The notes beneath the pieces were generated by a model. It was given only the letters and a program-made list of their open reading frames with translations, searched no databases and was not told the origin of the DNA. A program made the translations under genes and the position numbers. From NCBI GenBank assembly GCA_021432605.1, contig MU271145.1:1984001-2048000 (forward strand): a stretch of DNA of 64,000 bases, in the 5' to 3' direction. Below are positions 1 to 12,352 of this stretch, piece by piece (positions within the stretch are counted from its first letter, which is position 1; the number at the start of each line of letters is the position of its first letter). This DNA comes from Coniochaeta sp. PMI_546. Its lineage: Eukaryota; Ascomycota; Sordariomycetes; Coniochaetales; Coniochaetaceae.

Positions 1-670
1 GCACTGTGGCTGATGCGCGGCGTCTTCTAGAAGCGACAGTGTTGACGGACGACCAGGTCTTACCTAGACTGCATAGTCTTGTAGAAGTGGACATCAATTA
101 CACAGCATCACGACGGCGTAATTGCACCAAATATATATATCGCATTTCAGGCATTGTATGAGCATGAGTGAGCGAGTCGAATGCGGTTGCGCCAATCTGA
201 TAGCTAGCTAAGTGTGTGGTAGATAGCTGTTACTGATATACACCTTATGTTTTATGAGTACAACTTAAAATTGAGTACTAGACATATGAACTGAGATGCC
301 TGTGATTTCGGCTCTTCAAGATCCAATGTGCTTGGGGTACCCTAGATACAGGTTATAATCAGCCACAAGGGAATCATTTTGGCGGTTGCATTAGACCCTT
401 CGGATGCCTGTCGGTTTCGCCCTACCGCTCGATGTCTGGGTTGAGAAAGCACCATCATCGCCTGTGGCAAACAGGGAAACAACGACCTGCTGTGATCTAC
501 TGCGCCAAGCGGACTCGAACCTCATCAGACATAAATTCGCTTCTCGGTTCGATCGGGATCTTGAGCTGACAACTCCCAACTCCATAACTCGCCTAGGTCT
601 ACATCTCAAAGTCGAACGGCACATCACGCTCTTTGCGAACTGTTTTAAGCATAGTTATATATTTGGAAAC
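1..670. other. Intergenic / upstream region, no gene seen
   Basis: No convincing coding signal, RNA gene or repeat is visible here. An open frame continues upstream from the gene start at 671 back to about 404, but that stretch has no family-like sequence and the better-placed ATG is at 671. Presumably this holds the promoter and 5' leader of the first gene. Confidence 0.4.
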
Positions 671-2818
671 ATGAACACAACTCCGGATGATGCTCCTGTC
701 CAGATGCCGGACCAGACCGGTCACGAAAGCAGTGTACAGCACGTTGCTTCTGAAGAAGTTCCACCGGAAGAGACGAGGGGCGGGCCTATTACTCGACTGG
801 TGAAAGTGCAAGGTGCCATACGCAGTACATACGATGTCCTCGACAAAGCACGGTCTTCCCCAAACATGGACGGCAGCCGGATTCGTGATCTCTTCGAAAT
901 GTTGACGAAGAAGCCCTTATCTCCAAGAAGGGCAGTGGAACGAAATGGACTGAATGTGAGCATCAAGCGAACATTGACAGCAGTGTCCCGAAGACACGAG
1001 ATGTCGTGGTATATGCGGCGCTAACAGACACTTCGACAGATACTCTCGAACATCCTCGCCATAGCGGTAAAGGAGGAATTCGATATCGTTCCCAGGCAGA
1101 TTGGACGCACTGCCAGTCGCTTCTGGCTTTTTGGCCGCTCCTGGGTGAGGCCACCAGTCCCGGAAAATCATGGATTTCTCTCCAAGATAGACCCAGGCAC
1201 GCTGAACGTCTTTCGTGTGCGACTGACCTGTCGCGAGTGGGATCGGCTCGTAGAGGAGAGACAGCTCTTCTACACGGTATTGATACTCTCCCTCCCTGTA
1301 TGACCATGTCCGAAGCTGAGTCAAGCTGATGAAACGCCCCAGTCAAATGTTTTTCACTTCTCCTCTTGGGAAGATGTAGCGACATACCTGGCAACTCTAA
1401 CGCCGGGGAGCAGAAGAGCAATCCGCCGTGTCGGTGTCACAGAAACGCTAGACCGCGCACTCTTGCCTGTCACCAGCTCTACTCTTAACCCCCTCGTCGA
1501 CGGATGGTCGATTCACGATTCCGCACGTCTCGCTTGCACGTTGCTACGAGACTTGTGCGTAAATCTGGAGATGTTCTTGCTTGTTATCGATATGGGGGAT
1601 TTCATAGATAACAAGATCAACTATGTTGCCCACCTGCCGTACCGATACCCGAAAAACACTCCGCTTTGCATCGGCCTACTCCGCGGTCTGAGGAGGTTCG
1701 ATGTATACTTGTCGGGGTTCTGGCCCGGGCCACCTAGTAGTCTGCTGGTAGTGGAATGCCTGGGGAACCGAGAGACAATTCGCTACTTTGCCCCTGATGT
1801 GTTATCGGACTTGCCTCCTGATGAAGCTTGGGCTGAAAGGGTACTGTCAAGACTCAAAGCTACCATCATTCGACACACCCAAAGCATCCACCTTGCAGGT
1901 CCTGATCCTTTGACTCGGACCGGGGAAGATAACAGGCAACTTCGACATCTGCTTCGCCTCACCGGCGTTTTCCCACTGGGAGATCTCCGTAGGCCCTATG
2001 GCATGCTCGCAAACGACCCTGGTCATGACTAGGACTTCCGGGCGTTCTATGCGTATCCATTCCGCGTACTACGCGGGTCCCCATCCGGTGTCATCCCATG
2101 GCCGCACGAGATCGCTCTTGTTGTTGGCACCGGATCTATGTCTGATCCTAGGGTTGCCGGAGCACTGGTTCAATTCACAACAGACCAGGCGGCAGAATTC
2201 AGCTCTACAATCTACAGATGGGTCCCCTTCAACCCGCTGACTTGGACATGGGACGAGATATATGTCTTGTACAGATACGAGCTGCAGAAATTGAACAACC
2301 TCAAACGTCTGCGTCGCTGCAACTGCCAGTTGAGACGCTTAGGATATCAAGGCTGCTTCGGTTTAACGCAGACTATCGAGCTCGCTATTGATTTTTTGGC
2401 GGGAGGCTACCCGATTCCGGGAGGAGTCAGACGGGACCTGCGACTTTGCCGCCGGCAGCTCAGCCATTGGTGGACCCTCTTCTGCATACTGTGCCTGAAG
2501 TATGTTGAGACTCTCGACCTACCTGCTGAAGTGGCCCGCCTGATGCTGCCAAAGCGGGCGCGGGCGCAGTACGAGAGGCAGGATGGTGACCTTTGGAGGG
2601 GATTGCCACGGATCACAGATTGCACCTATCCCCCGGACATCGATCCTTACGCATCGGGGCAAGGCGACGAGGCTGAAGATACTGAATACGAGGACGAACA
2701 TGAAGATGAGCCCGAAAATGGCGACGAGTCTGAACATGATGACGATCCAGGTCAAGGCGGCGCGCACTCGAGCATGCCAATGGACTCAGCCATGAACCGA
2801 ACCACGATGGCGCATTAG
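671..2818 (+). CDS. Hypothetical fungal protein, three exons, one in-frame stop
   Basis: I do not recognise the function. Two introns are well supported. The first is 956-1039 (84 nt, GTGAGC donor, GCTAAC branch, CAG acceptor) and the second is 1277-1342 (66 nt). Both are phase 0 and keep one reading frame through the whole gene. The joined protein would have about 665 positions. It has a conserved-looking middle (RTASRFWLFGRSW, TCREWDRLVE, NVFHFSSWEDVATYLATL) and a strongly acidic C-terminal tail of Asp/Glu runs at about 2665-2755. A single TAG at 2030-2032 interrupts the otherwise continuous frame (NDPGHD, stop, DFRAFYAYPF). Explanations include a nonsense mutation (recent pseudogene), a poor intron 1967-2032 (GTTTTC to CTAG, also divisible by three), or a sequence error. 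The start at 671 is chosen because an ATG follows an AAAC context; it is not certain. Confidence 0.55.
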
Positions 2819-3013
2819 AATCATGCGATGGCAGGCGAAAGGCATATTGGGCGGGAACTATTGGGATATGATAGCGTTTATGTTATATAGACAGCGAATA
2901 CCGAGCAATTCTTTCTCGTTACAGATTCTCATACGCTCCGATCTCCTGCGACTTCCTAGTGCCAGCAACAAGCACCTTCGACACCGATCACTTTATTCAT
3001 AGACACGTCGTAA

Positions 3014-5228
3014 TCATGTGCATATAGCCCCTGTCTCTCCTTGCTGACTCTTGATCGCAGGCGAGTCATCGACCCAACCCATATTTCCCGTTGCCACAGC
3101 TTTCCCACACGGTCGCAGAGGGATGTCCAGCCACCCAGCCAGCGTCTCCTGCTCCTCGACCATACTCGCGACCGCATCCGCCTGCCTGTCACCCGTCTCA
3201 GCGCATATGGCCTGCAGCCGCTCGATGACATATGCCTTCATGTCCTCGGTACAGACTGACGAGACGCCCACCACATACAGCGGCCAGATGACTATGTTGG
3301 TCGACGACGCCAGCAACATGAACCTCCTCGCCTCCTCGTCCGCATCGCTCGTCCGCAGCGGGTCGAGGAGCGTCGGGCCGGATCTCGCTGCCTTTTTCTT
3401 CCAGCTGCTGCTGTCCTCTGGACTGTTCGCCGCCCCGCCGCTGGACACAGACGCCCTGCTACTCACCGAGGGCGGCGACGTAGCCGGACTAGGCGTCTCG
3501 CGCACGGTGACGCTTGATATCGGCGTTGTGAGGTTGTCGTGCGTTCGAGGCGTGACGAGGCCGATGTGCTGCGGCACGCTGGCGATGATGGCCTCGACCA
3601 TCTGCTCGAGTTTCCCCCTTGATCTTTCGTACACCTCCGCATACCTGCTGGTTGCTAGCGCGGCCGCATCCCTGGCGCCCTGGAAGGCGGCGTGTAGCTG
3701 GCTTAGCACCGTTTCTAGCACCAATATGCGGCAGGTCCTGACGCCGTTCCATATTGATGCGAGGAAGAGACTTGGATATACGTGGCAGAGGCCCCTGTGT
3801 ATGGCCGGGTGACGTTTCGTCACTTGTATGGTGCGGTAGTTCCACTCCTTCGGGAACCGGGATAGTATGCTCTCGAAATCGTCTTCGATGGCTAGCAACC
3901 GGGTCACGATGGTTTCCGTGTCGGTGAGGGAGCCTGTCTTGATGTCGTAGCGGGCTTGTAGGACTTTGTATATCGGTTCTGGTATCTGCCAGGTAGGGTC
4001 GTCGGAGTTGAGCACCTTGGCCAGCTCGTTCCGGAGGTCGATCAGTGTCTGAGGCATGGGTATCTCCCTCTGAATGCAGCTGATCATGACCTTTTGGCAC
4101 AGCATGAGGAACATTTTTGTGCCTCCTGGCGTCTTGAATTGCTCGACTCCACGCATCTTGGCTAGGGCTGTGGCCCCGTTTACGTGCTCTTGCCATGCTT
4201 GAAGGGTTTTTGGCGTTGTCTCGGTCATCATTTCGAATAGGCTGAGTATGAGGATGGCAAGCATGGTTGTGTCCTTGACAGCCTCGTCAGGATCTCGTAG
4301 CGCTTGATTTGTCAGACGGAGCGCAGTGCCGTATGCCTTCCGCGCCGCATCAGCAGCTTCTGGCGAGCGAGTCATGTTGGCCAGCCCGATGAGACCAACC
4401 GCCGACATGCTTGCTAGTACTCCGTCGACCTGGCGCTCGGGTACCAGTGATACCGGCTTCCAGACATCATAGACAAAGTCGAATCGTTGGTGACTGCTAT
4501 TCTCGTCTACGGCGACATAGCGGGAGAAGAAGTAGGCTGTACCACGTTCCTGTGAGGTCGGGTTGAGGTTGTACAGCATGGCTATCATGGGAGTCGACGG
4601 CCAGCTGCCGGAGTCGGGTGAAGGTAGGAGACTGCTGTCATCTCTTGCCCAGTTTAGGTGTGATCCTGCTGGACTTCTCGGTGCTCGACTGCTAGGTGTG
4701 ATGAGTGACAGCGACTTCCCTTTAGGTTCTGGCGTCACCGATAACCTAGATCCTTCGGTCTCAGAGGGTGAGTCTGGGTCGGCAGTGAGCAGGGCCTTCT
4801 TCCGGGCCTTTGCCTTTGCCTTTTTGATGACGTGAGAGCTCTCGTCCCGAAACATCAGGTCCACGATGTTGCGGTAGCCAGGACATTCTTGCTGGCGCTT
4901 TTCGCATTGCCCGCATCCTGGTTCGCGCTGGTCACACTGACAACGACGGTCATGTTAACGTCTGTCTCCACGGTGCAGAAGCGAGACACAGCGATGATAT
5001 AGAGGAGTAATGCCAAGATCATGGCCTCCGAAGCCCCGCAGGAACCCGGACGCCGCCTTCTGAACTGGGCTTGCAGTGCGGAGGTGGGGACCCGGCGGCG
5101 GGAAGAGGTACGAACAGCTCCACCGGACATAGTTTGGGGGACGACGACACTATAAATGGACCACTTACACGGATTTTACGTTCCCGACAGTTTGAACAGC
5201 CCTTGCTTGGCTTTCCACAGTAGACCAT
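3014..5228 (-). CDS. Zn2Cys6 fungal transcription factor
   Basis: Two exons: 5228-5169 and 4936-3014, separated by a 232-nt intron (GTAAGT to CAG). The predicted product is 660 aa. Residues 11-38 form a perfect CX2CX6CX6CX2CX6C binuclear zinc cluster (CSNCRERKIRC then CGQCEKRQQEC). The intron cuts it just before the third cysteine, and the exact fit of spacing confirms the splice. A basic stretch (KKAKAKARKKA) follows. The long C-terminal half has the helical fungal-specific regulatory domain of the Fungal_trans_2 type (for example the AILILSLFEMMTE region). Such proteins are nuclear DNA-binding regulators; the target genes cannot be told from this locus. The ATG at 5228 is the first in frame, directly before the zinc cluster. 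Confidence 0.9.
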
Positions 5229-8200
5229 TTTGAGTAACAAGCGTGTTCCGGGTCACAGCTGAGCTGGTGCGGGAGGACTGGCGCCGCCGGTAATGGCGAG
5301 ACCCTTGACTTCGGTAAGGGATCACCCGGAGGCGATTGACGGGCCTGTTCTTGATCAGGAAGGTGTAATTGACCGGTCCCGGTATAGAGTTCTGATGCTT
5401 CGGCGGGCGTACCGGTGCGGCGGTTGCCGCATGGCAGCTGATACCGGGTATAATCAACACAATGCTGACGCGACTGCCTAAGCAGAAATTGCCCGCCTAA
5501 AGAAGTACGTGTCGACCAGGGGGCTGTCGCGGAGAGACTTGCGAGGAGGAGTCAATCACACGCAGATTTGCGTAGCACGCGCCCAGTGCAAGTTGTCGCT
5601 CGTACTTGGGAATGACTCTTTCTGGTGTTGGGCTTCTGCCTTCGGACGAGGCTTCTTTCCGGGCGTTCTTCAACGCTGTGAGATGGATATAAGATGGGAA
5701 GTAGACGGCTCCTTCTGCTCCTATATCTTGCGTCCGTCCGGCTTCACTTGACAACCGAGAGAGCTCTTCATGAGCCTCTTTGGCTCGGTATCGTGCAGCA
5801 GGGGCTGTGATCAGGGCTGAGAGTCTGCCTTGAGATCGACATATGGCAGCAGGGATTGTCCAAGTCGCTGACAGGCTGTCTCAGCCTTAGCGGTGCCCCA
5901 GATCACTGTATTGAATCCATAACGGATGATACCGCACTTGCAAAGTTAAGAGAGTACAAACGGAGCCTTGGCCAAGATGATCAAGACATGCTAGCTAAGG
6001 TAGCTTGACGATACAGTTTGCACGACTGCCACCACAGAAGGCTCGACGAGCAAGAAAGACTCGGCAAAGTACAGGTTCCTGGTATCTCCCTAACTGCAGC
6101 TGAACGAGGCCATCGTCCCTTCCCTCTTTGGGCAACCATTGCGTCGCATTACTATTCGTCAGTTTGCGAGACAACGATTTGCGGATCGCTTCAGCGTCCA
6201 ATCAGAGTCATACGGTCGCTGGATAATTGCGGGCCAACCCGTGGAGACCCTTGGAAGGTGAGCTTGGACTGACCAGGCAGTTCTCCAGCGGGAGCATCCA
6301 TCGTTTTAACGCTCAACGTCCTCGGTAATAACGTGACTAGTGTACCAAAGTGGACTCATCTTTCAACGAAATCGCCCTTCAACCTTGCACTACTGTCGCC
6401 GGCTTCTCGGTGGCACGATGCTAGGCTCTGTTCGCAACGTCTCTAAGCGGAGCGGAACCATGATCCGTCCACAAATGTCTGTAGCGATGCGGAAGCTTCC
6501 GCGGCGGTGGGATCGGGATTTCTATGCTATGACGCAACAGGAGAGCCTTGGTCGTTTTGCGTCAGGCTTCGTCGGGACACTGTTCAGCCTTACCAATATA
6601 TAGCTCGAAATCAGCTGCGCGACGTGGTCGGCGAGACTGACCTACTTTGATTAGCAAAAGTTTCAACGCCATACTTTAAGCGTGGACAGCCAGCAGATAT
6701 AAGCCAGTGGGAGGCCTGAAGCCTCATTTGCATCTCATAGTGGAGGAATAATATGAGGTATAATGGTTTGCAGGTCATGTTTCCAGAGGCCAGGTACCAC
6801 ACTCCTTCGTTGTGACGGGGGAATGTTGTCTCCCAAAAACGGTAACAATCTGGGAGCGGACCTAACTGCGCCTGTCAGCCCGGACCTGAGCTTCCCCAGC
6901 TGCGATGTTGGGACGAGACAGAGGAGCAACATGACGACCTGATGGGTGTTCCCAGTGCTTTGGCCGGCTAGCCCTGTACGAAAGGCCACCCACAGCCAGC
7001 ATTAACAACGTAGAACACTCGGGGCGCGTGTGGCCAGTGATGATGATTCTCTCTTCCGGTCCACGAGCTCAGGGTCAACCAGACCCTTGCAGAGATGCAT
7101 ATGAAAGGTCGTGTTCAGACGGGATATCCGTGACAAGATAATTCGCGGTCCATCTCCTTAGCGGCTGCAGTGAAGCTGATTAACAAATGGACTTGACGCC
7201 AGGAGGTCTCGGGATATGGTCCTCTGCTCGGGAATGACGATTCGATGATGTGTGATCTTACACCATACTCGCGAACCTGGGTTCGACAAAGTTTCCATAT
7301 GGTATTGCTCTGCTTCACACCTGTCAGAGCGAGCTAGAATCGCAGGCGATCAGATTTCGAGGCATTGGTGTCAGATTGCGGCACACACAAATGGAAGCTC
7401 TGGCTAAGTATCCAGGCGCGGAAGATTGGGTGCTTCAAAAGCTCACGGTTTGGCGGTCCCCTTTGTGACCCCTTCAATCCATTCATCGTGATGAGGATCG
7501 TCCCAGATAGAGGCGAGTCGCTCCTCGGTGACCACGCGGCCACTGTTTCACGGAAAACATTGGTGACCTAAATCGGAAATCGAGTCATCACCCTCCTGCC
7601 GCCCACCATTTGCGCTTGCGTGTCGAATCTGAATAGAACTGAAAGTCCTGCTTGGGCCAAGCAGTTGCTGATAAGCATTTCGAAATGATCGCTGGAAGAG
7701 GCCTCCTCGGTTCTATGTAACAAACTTGGGATGACGATGTTAGAGCGTGGAAAATTGGCACTAGGTGAGTAACAAGACGTAAGCCTTTGTTTATTCTTCG
7801 GATCATAAAAGAATGTTACAGTCATTCATGAAGCCGTCGTAGTCTTGACGTGGCTCAGTCGTTGACTCGGCCCGGCTGTCGAGAAAAAAAATGCGACGAC
7901 GAAAGCGATAACGAGGGAAAAGCTTCTAGCGTCGACGATCCTGGTCACAGAAGGAATGCCAACTTACACGTAAGGCTACAGTACTGCAAATGCTGATAGG
8001 CCTAGCAAAGTTAAGGTAGCAGTGTAGGTTCAAGGGCTACCTTAGACAGCCAAATGTGGAGAAGACAATGTCGTCGCTTTCGCATCGGTTTCGCATTCGC
8101 TCAGGACTTCACGTAACCAGTTCCAAGGTACCAGCGGCACAGCCAAACCGTGCACGTTGCTTAGCGGTTTCTGGCCAATAGCAAGCTTGTTGTGGGGTGT

Positions 8201-8402
8201 CCTCCAGTTGAGGCTGAGTCGTCTTTACCAGCAAAATAATGTGAACCACGAGAATCAACGCGTGCCAAGCAATGTAATTGGCGGGTATGGCCGCTTTCAG
8301 CAATATCAACTGTCAAACGTCAGTGCTGCGACGCTCACCACCCCGCATGGCCTGCAGTCTGGAAGACTTCAAGCGAAGTCGACCATGGCCTGGGGGGATG
8401 GA
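5229..8402. other. Gene-poor 3.2-kb stretch
   Basis: Only short open frames of under about 90 codons occur, on both strands, and none shows a recognisable motif. The best of a weak set is a minus-strand frame at 5497-5754. It runs open upstream and reads like protein, but it has no ATG and no family signature. I saw no transposon ends, tandem arrays or tRNA boxes. It probably carries the promoter of the zinc-cluster regulator at its left end. Confidence 0.4.
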
Positions 8403-8409
8403 TATAAAG
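8403..8409 (+). promoter_or_regulatory. TATA box of the membrane protein gene
   Basis: A TATAAAG heptamer lies about 140 bp upstream of the ATG at 8547, with a C/A-rich stretch between them. Spacing and sequence suit a fungal core promoter with a leader of roughly 100 nt. Inference from motif only. Confidence 0.5.
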
Positions 8410-8546
8410 GGTAGGTGCCTCTGCCAAGGAGTTGAGTTCAATCTGCATCTACCTCAATATCATCACAACTCATCTCAAGATCACAACGATCACCACAGCT
8501 TGCTAGAGTTTCGATCTTGCTGCCTTTGCTGAACTCTCCTATCACA

Positions 8547-9431
8547 ATGACGCAGCTTACAGAGCTCAACAAGATCTCCATAGCACAGATCGTTGTGTAT
8601 ACACCAGCACTAGCCATCGCGATTCTCCTTGCCATTCGGCATGGCTTCCACCGCAGCTCAGGATGGTTCTACCTCATCGTCTTCTCCCTAGCTCGGATAC
8701 TAGGCGGAGCACTACAACTGGCGACCATCAATGACCCCACAAACATTGGACTTCTGGTCGGCGCCAGCACCCTTCAGAGCATCGGCCTCTCCCCTCTGAT
8801 CCTGGTCATGCTCGGCCTGCTCAGTCGCGTCTTGGAAAGCATCAGGCACACGCGCGACACCATGATCACACCGAGGCACATCCGCATCGTACAGTTGGTC
8901 GTTGTCGTCGGCCTCATTCTCGGCATAGTCGGCGGTAGCAAGATGGGCGACATCATCACCACCGCTGTCGCGGAGGGCAACCTGAACTACAGCATACCGA
9001 CCGAAACCATCGCGGGCGTTGCACTCATGATAGCCGCCTTCGGCATCATCGTCATTGCCAGTGCGATGAGTGCCATGCAAGTCAGCGCCGCGGAGCCCGG
9101 CGAGAAGAGACTTCTCCTCGCGATCGGTCTCGCCACGCCGTTCGTGCTGGTCCGGTTGGTCTTCGCGGCCATCGCGACGTTCGACAACAACCCCGACTTC
9201 CGCAGTTTCGGGGGCACCGCAAAGTATCCTGGCCTCCTCATAGGCATGTCCGTTGTGATGGAGATGGCCGCCGTTGCCATATTCGAGGCCATTGGCTTGA
9301 CGCTACAGAATGCGCCTAGGTCTGCCGTTGCCGGTGGCCGCGTGGATGAGGGCATCCCGCTTGCAAGCCGAGGGCGCGGTTCTCACTCACCAGCAAAAGA
9401 CCATCACCAGTCCGGCGTGGAGAGTGTGTGA
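8547..9431 (+). CDS. Fungal multi-pass membrane protein, DUF7702-like
   Basis: Single exon, 294 aa. About seven hydrophobic segments are visible. They start with ISIAQIVVYTPALAIAILLA near residues 9-28, then YLIVFSLARILGGAL, SIGLSPLILVMLGLLSRVL, VVVVGLILGIVGG, GVALMIAAFGIIVIA, LATPFVLVRLVFAAI and a last one near VVMEMAAVAIFEAI. The tail is polar and cytosolic-looking. This layout and the opening motif resemble a widespread uncharacterised fungal family that I remember as DUF7702. The biochemical role is unknown. The ATG at 8547 has an ACA context and is preferred over the upstream in-frame CTG/TTG-type codons. A TATA box sits at 8403. Confidence 0.8.
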   Translation: MTQLTELNKISIAQIVVYTPALAIAILLAIRHGFHRSSGWFYLIVFSLARILGGALQLATINDPTNIGLLVGASTLQSIGLSPLILVMLGLLSRVLESIRHTRDTMITPRHIRIVQLVVVVGLILGIVGGSKMGDIITTAVAEGNLNYSIPTETIAGVALMIAAFGIIVIASAMSAMQVSAAEPGEKRLLLAIGLATPFVLVRLVFAAIATFDNNPDFRSFGGTAKYPGLLIGMSVVMEMAAVAIFEAIGLTLQNAPRSAVAGGRVDEGIPLASRGRGSHSPAKDHHQSGVESV

Positions 9432-11166
9432 GACGGCGTTCCGTCATGTATCGATTGTTAGACATAATTTGGTTGAGGCCATGAAAATCTCATAAGTGGG
9501 TGTGGGACATGAGCGTTTGCAAGACTGGATACCCGCCTCGGCACCTGTGTAGGACTTGAGCTTGCCGAGCAAGTAGAAATAGATCTCTTTTGTCTCATAG
9601 ATTAAAATTCTTATAGTGTGAAATGTGCATAATGCGGAATTAAGCTTCATGAATCACAAACAACTCTAATGTGCTCTTCCTGCTCAAGCGCGTCATTCGG
9701 TCCGAGTCCAACTTATCCATACATGAACTCGAGCGTATCCTGCTTCATGTTCTTGTTGATACAGCTCTCTCGACGCCTGCTGCTCTAAGACAGCTTTTCA
9801 CCTCTGTCTTCAACTTGAGCATCCAGACTCGGGTCCGCGGCCGGTGTCAAGTGAAGTAAGACGGCGGTGCTACTGTGGTCGGACACCTTGGTGTGTGGGT
9901 ACCTTTCGGGGAACCCTTCGATAGAGATTGGTAGGGCTGATAATCGTGGCTTCAAGTGAAAAGAACGATTCAAGTTTAACCTCGCTGTCTCAATAGCTGG
10001 CTTCCATAGCCACCCAGGTCACAGGAGCAGCAATCACGTGTCAGTACCATAAAGGCGCCAAGCCAAGCATCGTAACACCTTAAGCAGCGTAGTAAGAACA
10101 TGAATTACTTGTATCCTTACATAAGACAGACAAGCCACGAGATGTCCTCTGTGGTGTTCACACCTGGGGTTGTGGACCATGAGAACGATGCCACTGGCTT
10201 TCCGATGCATCGGTTCAGTTCTTAAGGAAGAAAGACCTCAAGGAGGGTGGAGGAGTGGACAAAGAGCACCTTATGGTCTCACTACAGAGTGTTTCCCCCC
10301 CTGCCAATCTGGTGATTTGAAAACCTCCAACAGGATCAGAGTCAGCAAATCCGCTGCTGAGTAGAGGTAAGGTAAGGTGAGGTCCTTTACCACAGGAGAG
10401 ACCAAGGTAGGAGGTACCTAGGTACCTCTCTTATGCAGGTACCTTACCGGAACTCCCGCCTCCCGTTTTAGCGTTGGGAGCAGGATCCATTCCACAAGTC
10501 TTGGCACCTGGGAGTCGGTTGTCTTGCAGATCGCCAGCACCCTTTTTTTGCTCGGCGCCGGACATCAAGACGCGCCTGCCACAAACAGGCAGAACGCGTA
10601 ATATGCTTCAGAAAGCCGGAATCCTCAAGGAGAAGGGCCATAAGAGATGTCTATCAGGGGATTGAAGTTTTGACAAGATTCCAATTCGCTTCGGCGGGGT
10701 GATGCCATCAGTCGATCAAGTCACGTGTCTCTTCCGAGATCCGTCCGCAACCGAAATGATGTACTGAGTACATAGGATGGAAGCTTGGACCACCTCGGAC
10801 TAGAACGTTTGAATGTCAGAAGTCTTGCCATTTTCAGATGCCAGTGACGCTCCACCACGCCACTCACCAGCAGAAAAGGAGACCGCGTCGGACGTCCAAG
10901 GCTTTTAATCGGCCGACTGACCTCGACCGACCGACCCTGCCGCTACACTTTGCTATCTCGACCTTTCTCACTTTATATGCTCGCCAGTGTCTCTCCTTAA
11001 TTGAATTTGATTCCTTTTGCTTCCCGGTTTGCTGCGTCCTCGACCCTACTGTGAACCTTTCCCCAGAGTCTTGGTCGATCAGTCTTCTTCCGCTCCGGAA
11101 CTCCGGCTTGTGCCTTTTTGTCATCCTACATTGAAATCCTTTGGACAAAACACTCCGACCCCCTCG
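9432..11166. other. Intergenic region with SUR2 promoter and leader
   Basis: No gene is recognised. From about 10365 to 10446 there is a run of AGGTA/TACCT words that includes a perfect 18-bp palindrome (listed separately). From about 10890 on, the sequence becomes pyrimidine-rich, as expected for the transcribed leader of the following hydroxylase gene. Confidence 0.5.
10411..10428. repeat. Perfect 18-bp palindrome built of AGGTACCT words
   Basis: GAGGTACCTAGGTACCTC equals its own reverse complement and sits in a cluster of GGTAAGGTAAGG and AGGTACCTTACC words, about 740 bp upstream of the SUR2 ATG. Similar TACCT-rich words recur in other intergenic regions of this window. Function unknown; a dimeric transcription factor site is one possibility. 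Confidence 0.6.
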
Positions 11167-12352
11167 ATGAACACGACCACCACACTCATATCCGCCATGG
11201 CGAACTCGACCTTGGTCGCGGATCTGCCGCCGTTGCCGGCCTACACCGTCAAGCCGCTGCCTGATCTCCTTCCATTCATATCCGACTTCTGGCTGTCTCT
11301 CATTCTCCCGCACATCGCCTACTGGGTTGTGTCCTTGATTTTCCACGTTATCGACATCTACGACCTCTTCCCACAATATCGGCTACACACGCCGGTAGAA
11401 ATATCACAGAGGAACCTTGCATCGCGATACGAGGTTGCGCGCGATGTTGTCCTCGAGCAAATCCTGCAAGTCGGCATGTCAGCCACCTTGAGCTTGACAG
11501 AGTCGAGGCAGATGACGGGCATGGAGGACTACGACGTCGCCGTCTGGGCCACGCGCATTCGCCTTGCGCAGCGCTCTCTTCCGACATTGCTCGGCCTGCT
11601 CGGCCTCAATGCTCTTTCAATCTCCAAGAACATGGCTGCGTCGCATCCGCTCATTGCTGGCGCATTGGCTGGAGGCCACTATCCATTCCTTACCACCCCG
11701 CTGGACGGTGACACAGGAACGCATGTCCCCGCCTTCGCCACGTGGGAGCTAGTCCTTGCGAAGCTCATCTATTGGGGTCTCATCCCCGGTATGCAGCTAT
11801 TGTTCGGTATCATGTTCCTCGACACATGGCAGTACTTCTGGCATCGTGCCATGCACGTCAACAAGTGGATGTATAGTAAGTTGCAATTTAGAGACACTGA
11901 CTTGAAACGTGTGGCTGACACGGTTACTAGCAAAATGGCACGCAAGGCACCACCGCCTCTACGTCCCCTACGCTTACGGCGCTCTCTACAACCACCCGGT
12001 CGAAGGCTTCGTTCTCGACACTGCCGGCGCCGGTCTCGCTTACAAGGTCTCGTTCATGACCCCGAGGATGGGGCTGTGGTTTTTCGTCGGAAGCATGATG
12101 AAGACCGTGGACGACCACTGTGGCTACGCATTGCCATGGGACCCCCTGCAGCACCTTACGAGCAACAATGCCGCATATCACGACATTCACCACCAGAGCT
12201 GGGGTATCAAGCACAACTTCTCGCAGCCATTCTTCACTTTCTGGGACAGGTTCCTTAACACCAAGTACACCGGCGAGACGAAGCTCAAGTACGCACGCAA
12301 TAGAGAATTGGCCGAGGCCAGGGAGAAGGCGGTTGCTACCAAGGCTGAATAA
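11167..12352 (+). CDS. sur2: Sphinganine C4-hydroxylase (Sur2)
   Basis: Exons 11167-11875 and 11931-12352 with a 55-nt intron (GTAAGT, GGTTACTAG acceptor) give 376 aa. The enzyme is an ER-membrane di-iron oxygenase that adds the C4 hydroxyl of phytosphingosine. Three histidine boxes of the fatty acid hydroxylase superfamily are present: HRAMH just before the intron, HARHH straight after it, and HDIHH near the C-terminus. The YAYGALYNHPVEG and VDDHCG blocks match yeast Sur2 as remembered. Hydrophobic segments lie near residues 40-60 and in the middle of the protein. The intron falls between the first two histidine boxes, and splicing gives the MYTKWHARHHRLY junction. Length is slightly above the yeast protein (about 349 aa) because of an N-terminal extension. 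The ATG at 11167 is chosen as the first that precedes the hydrophobic part; a second ATG lies 11 codons downstream. Confidence 0.94.
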
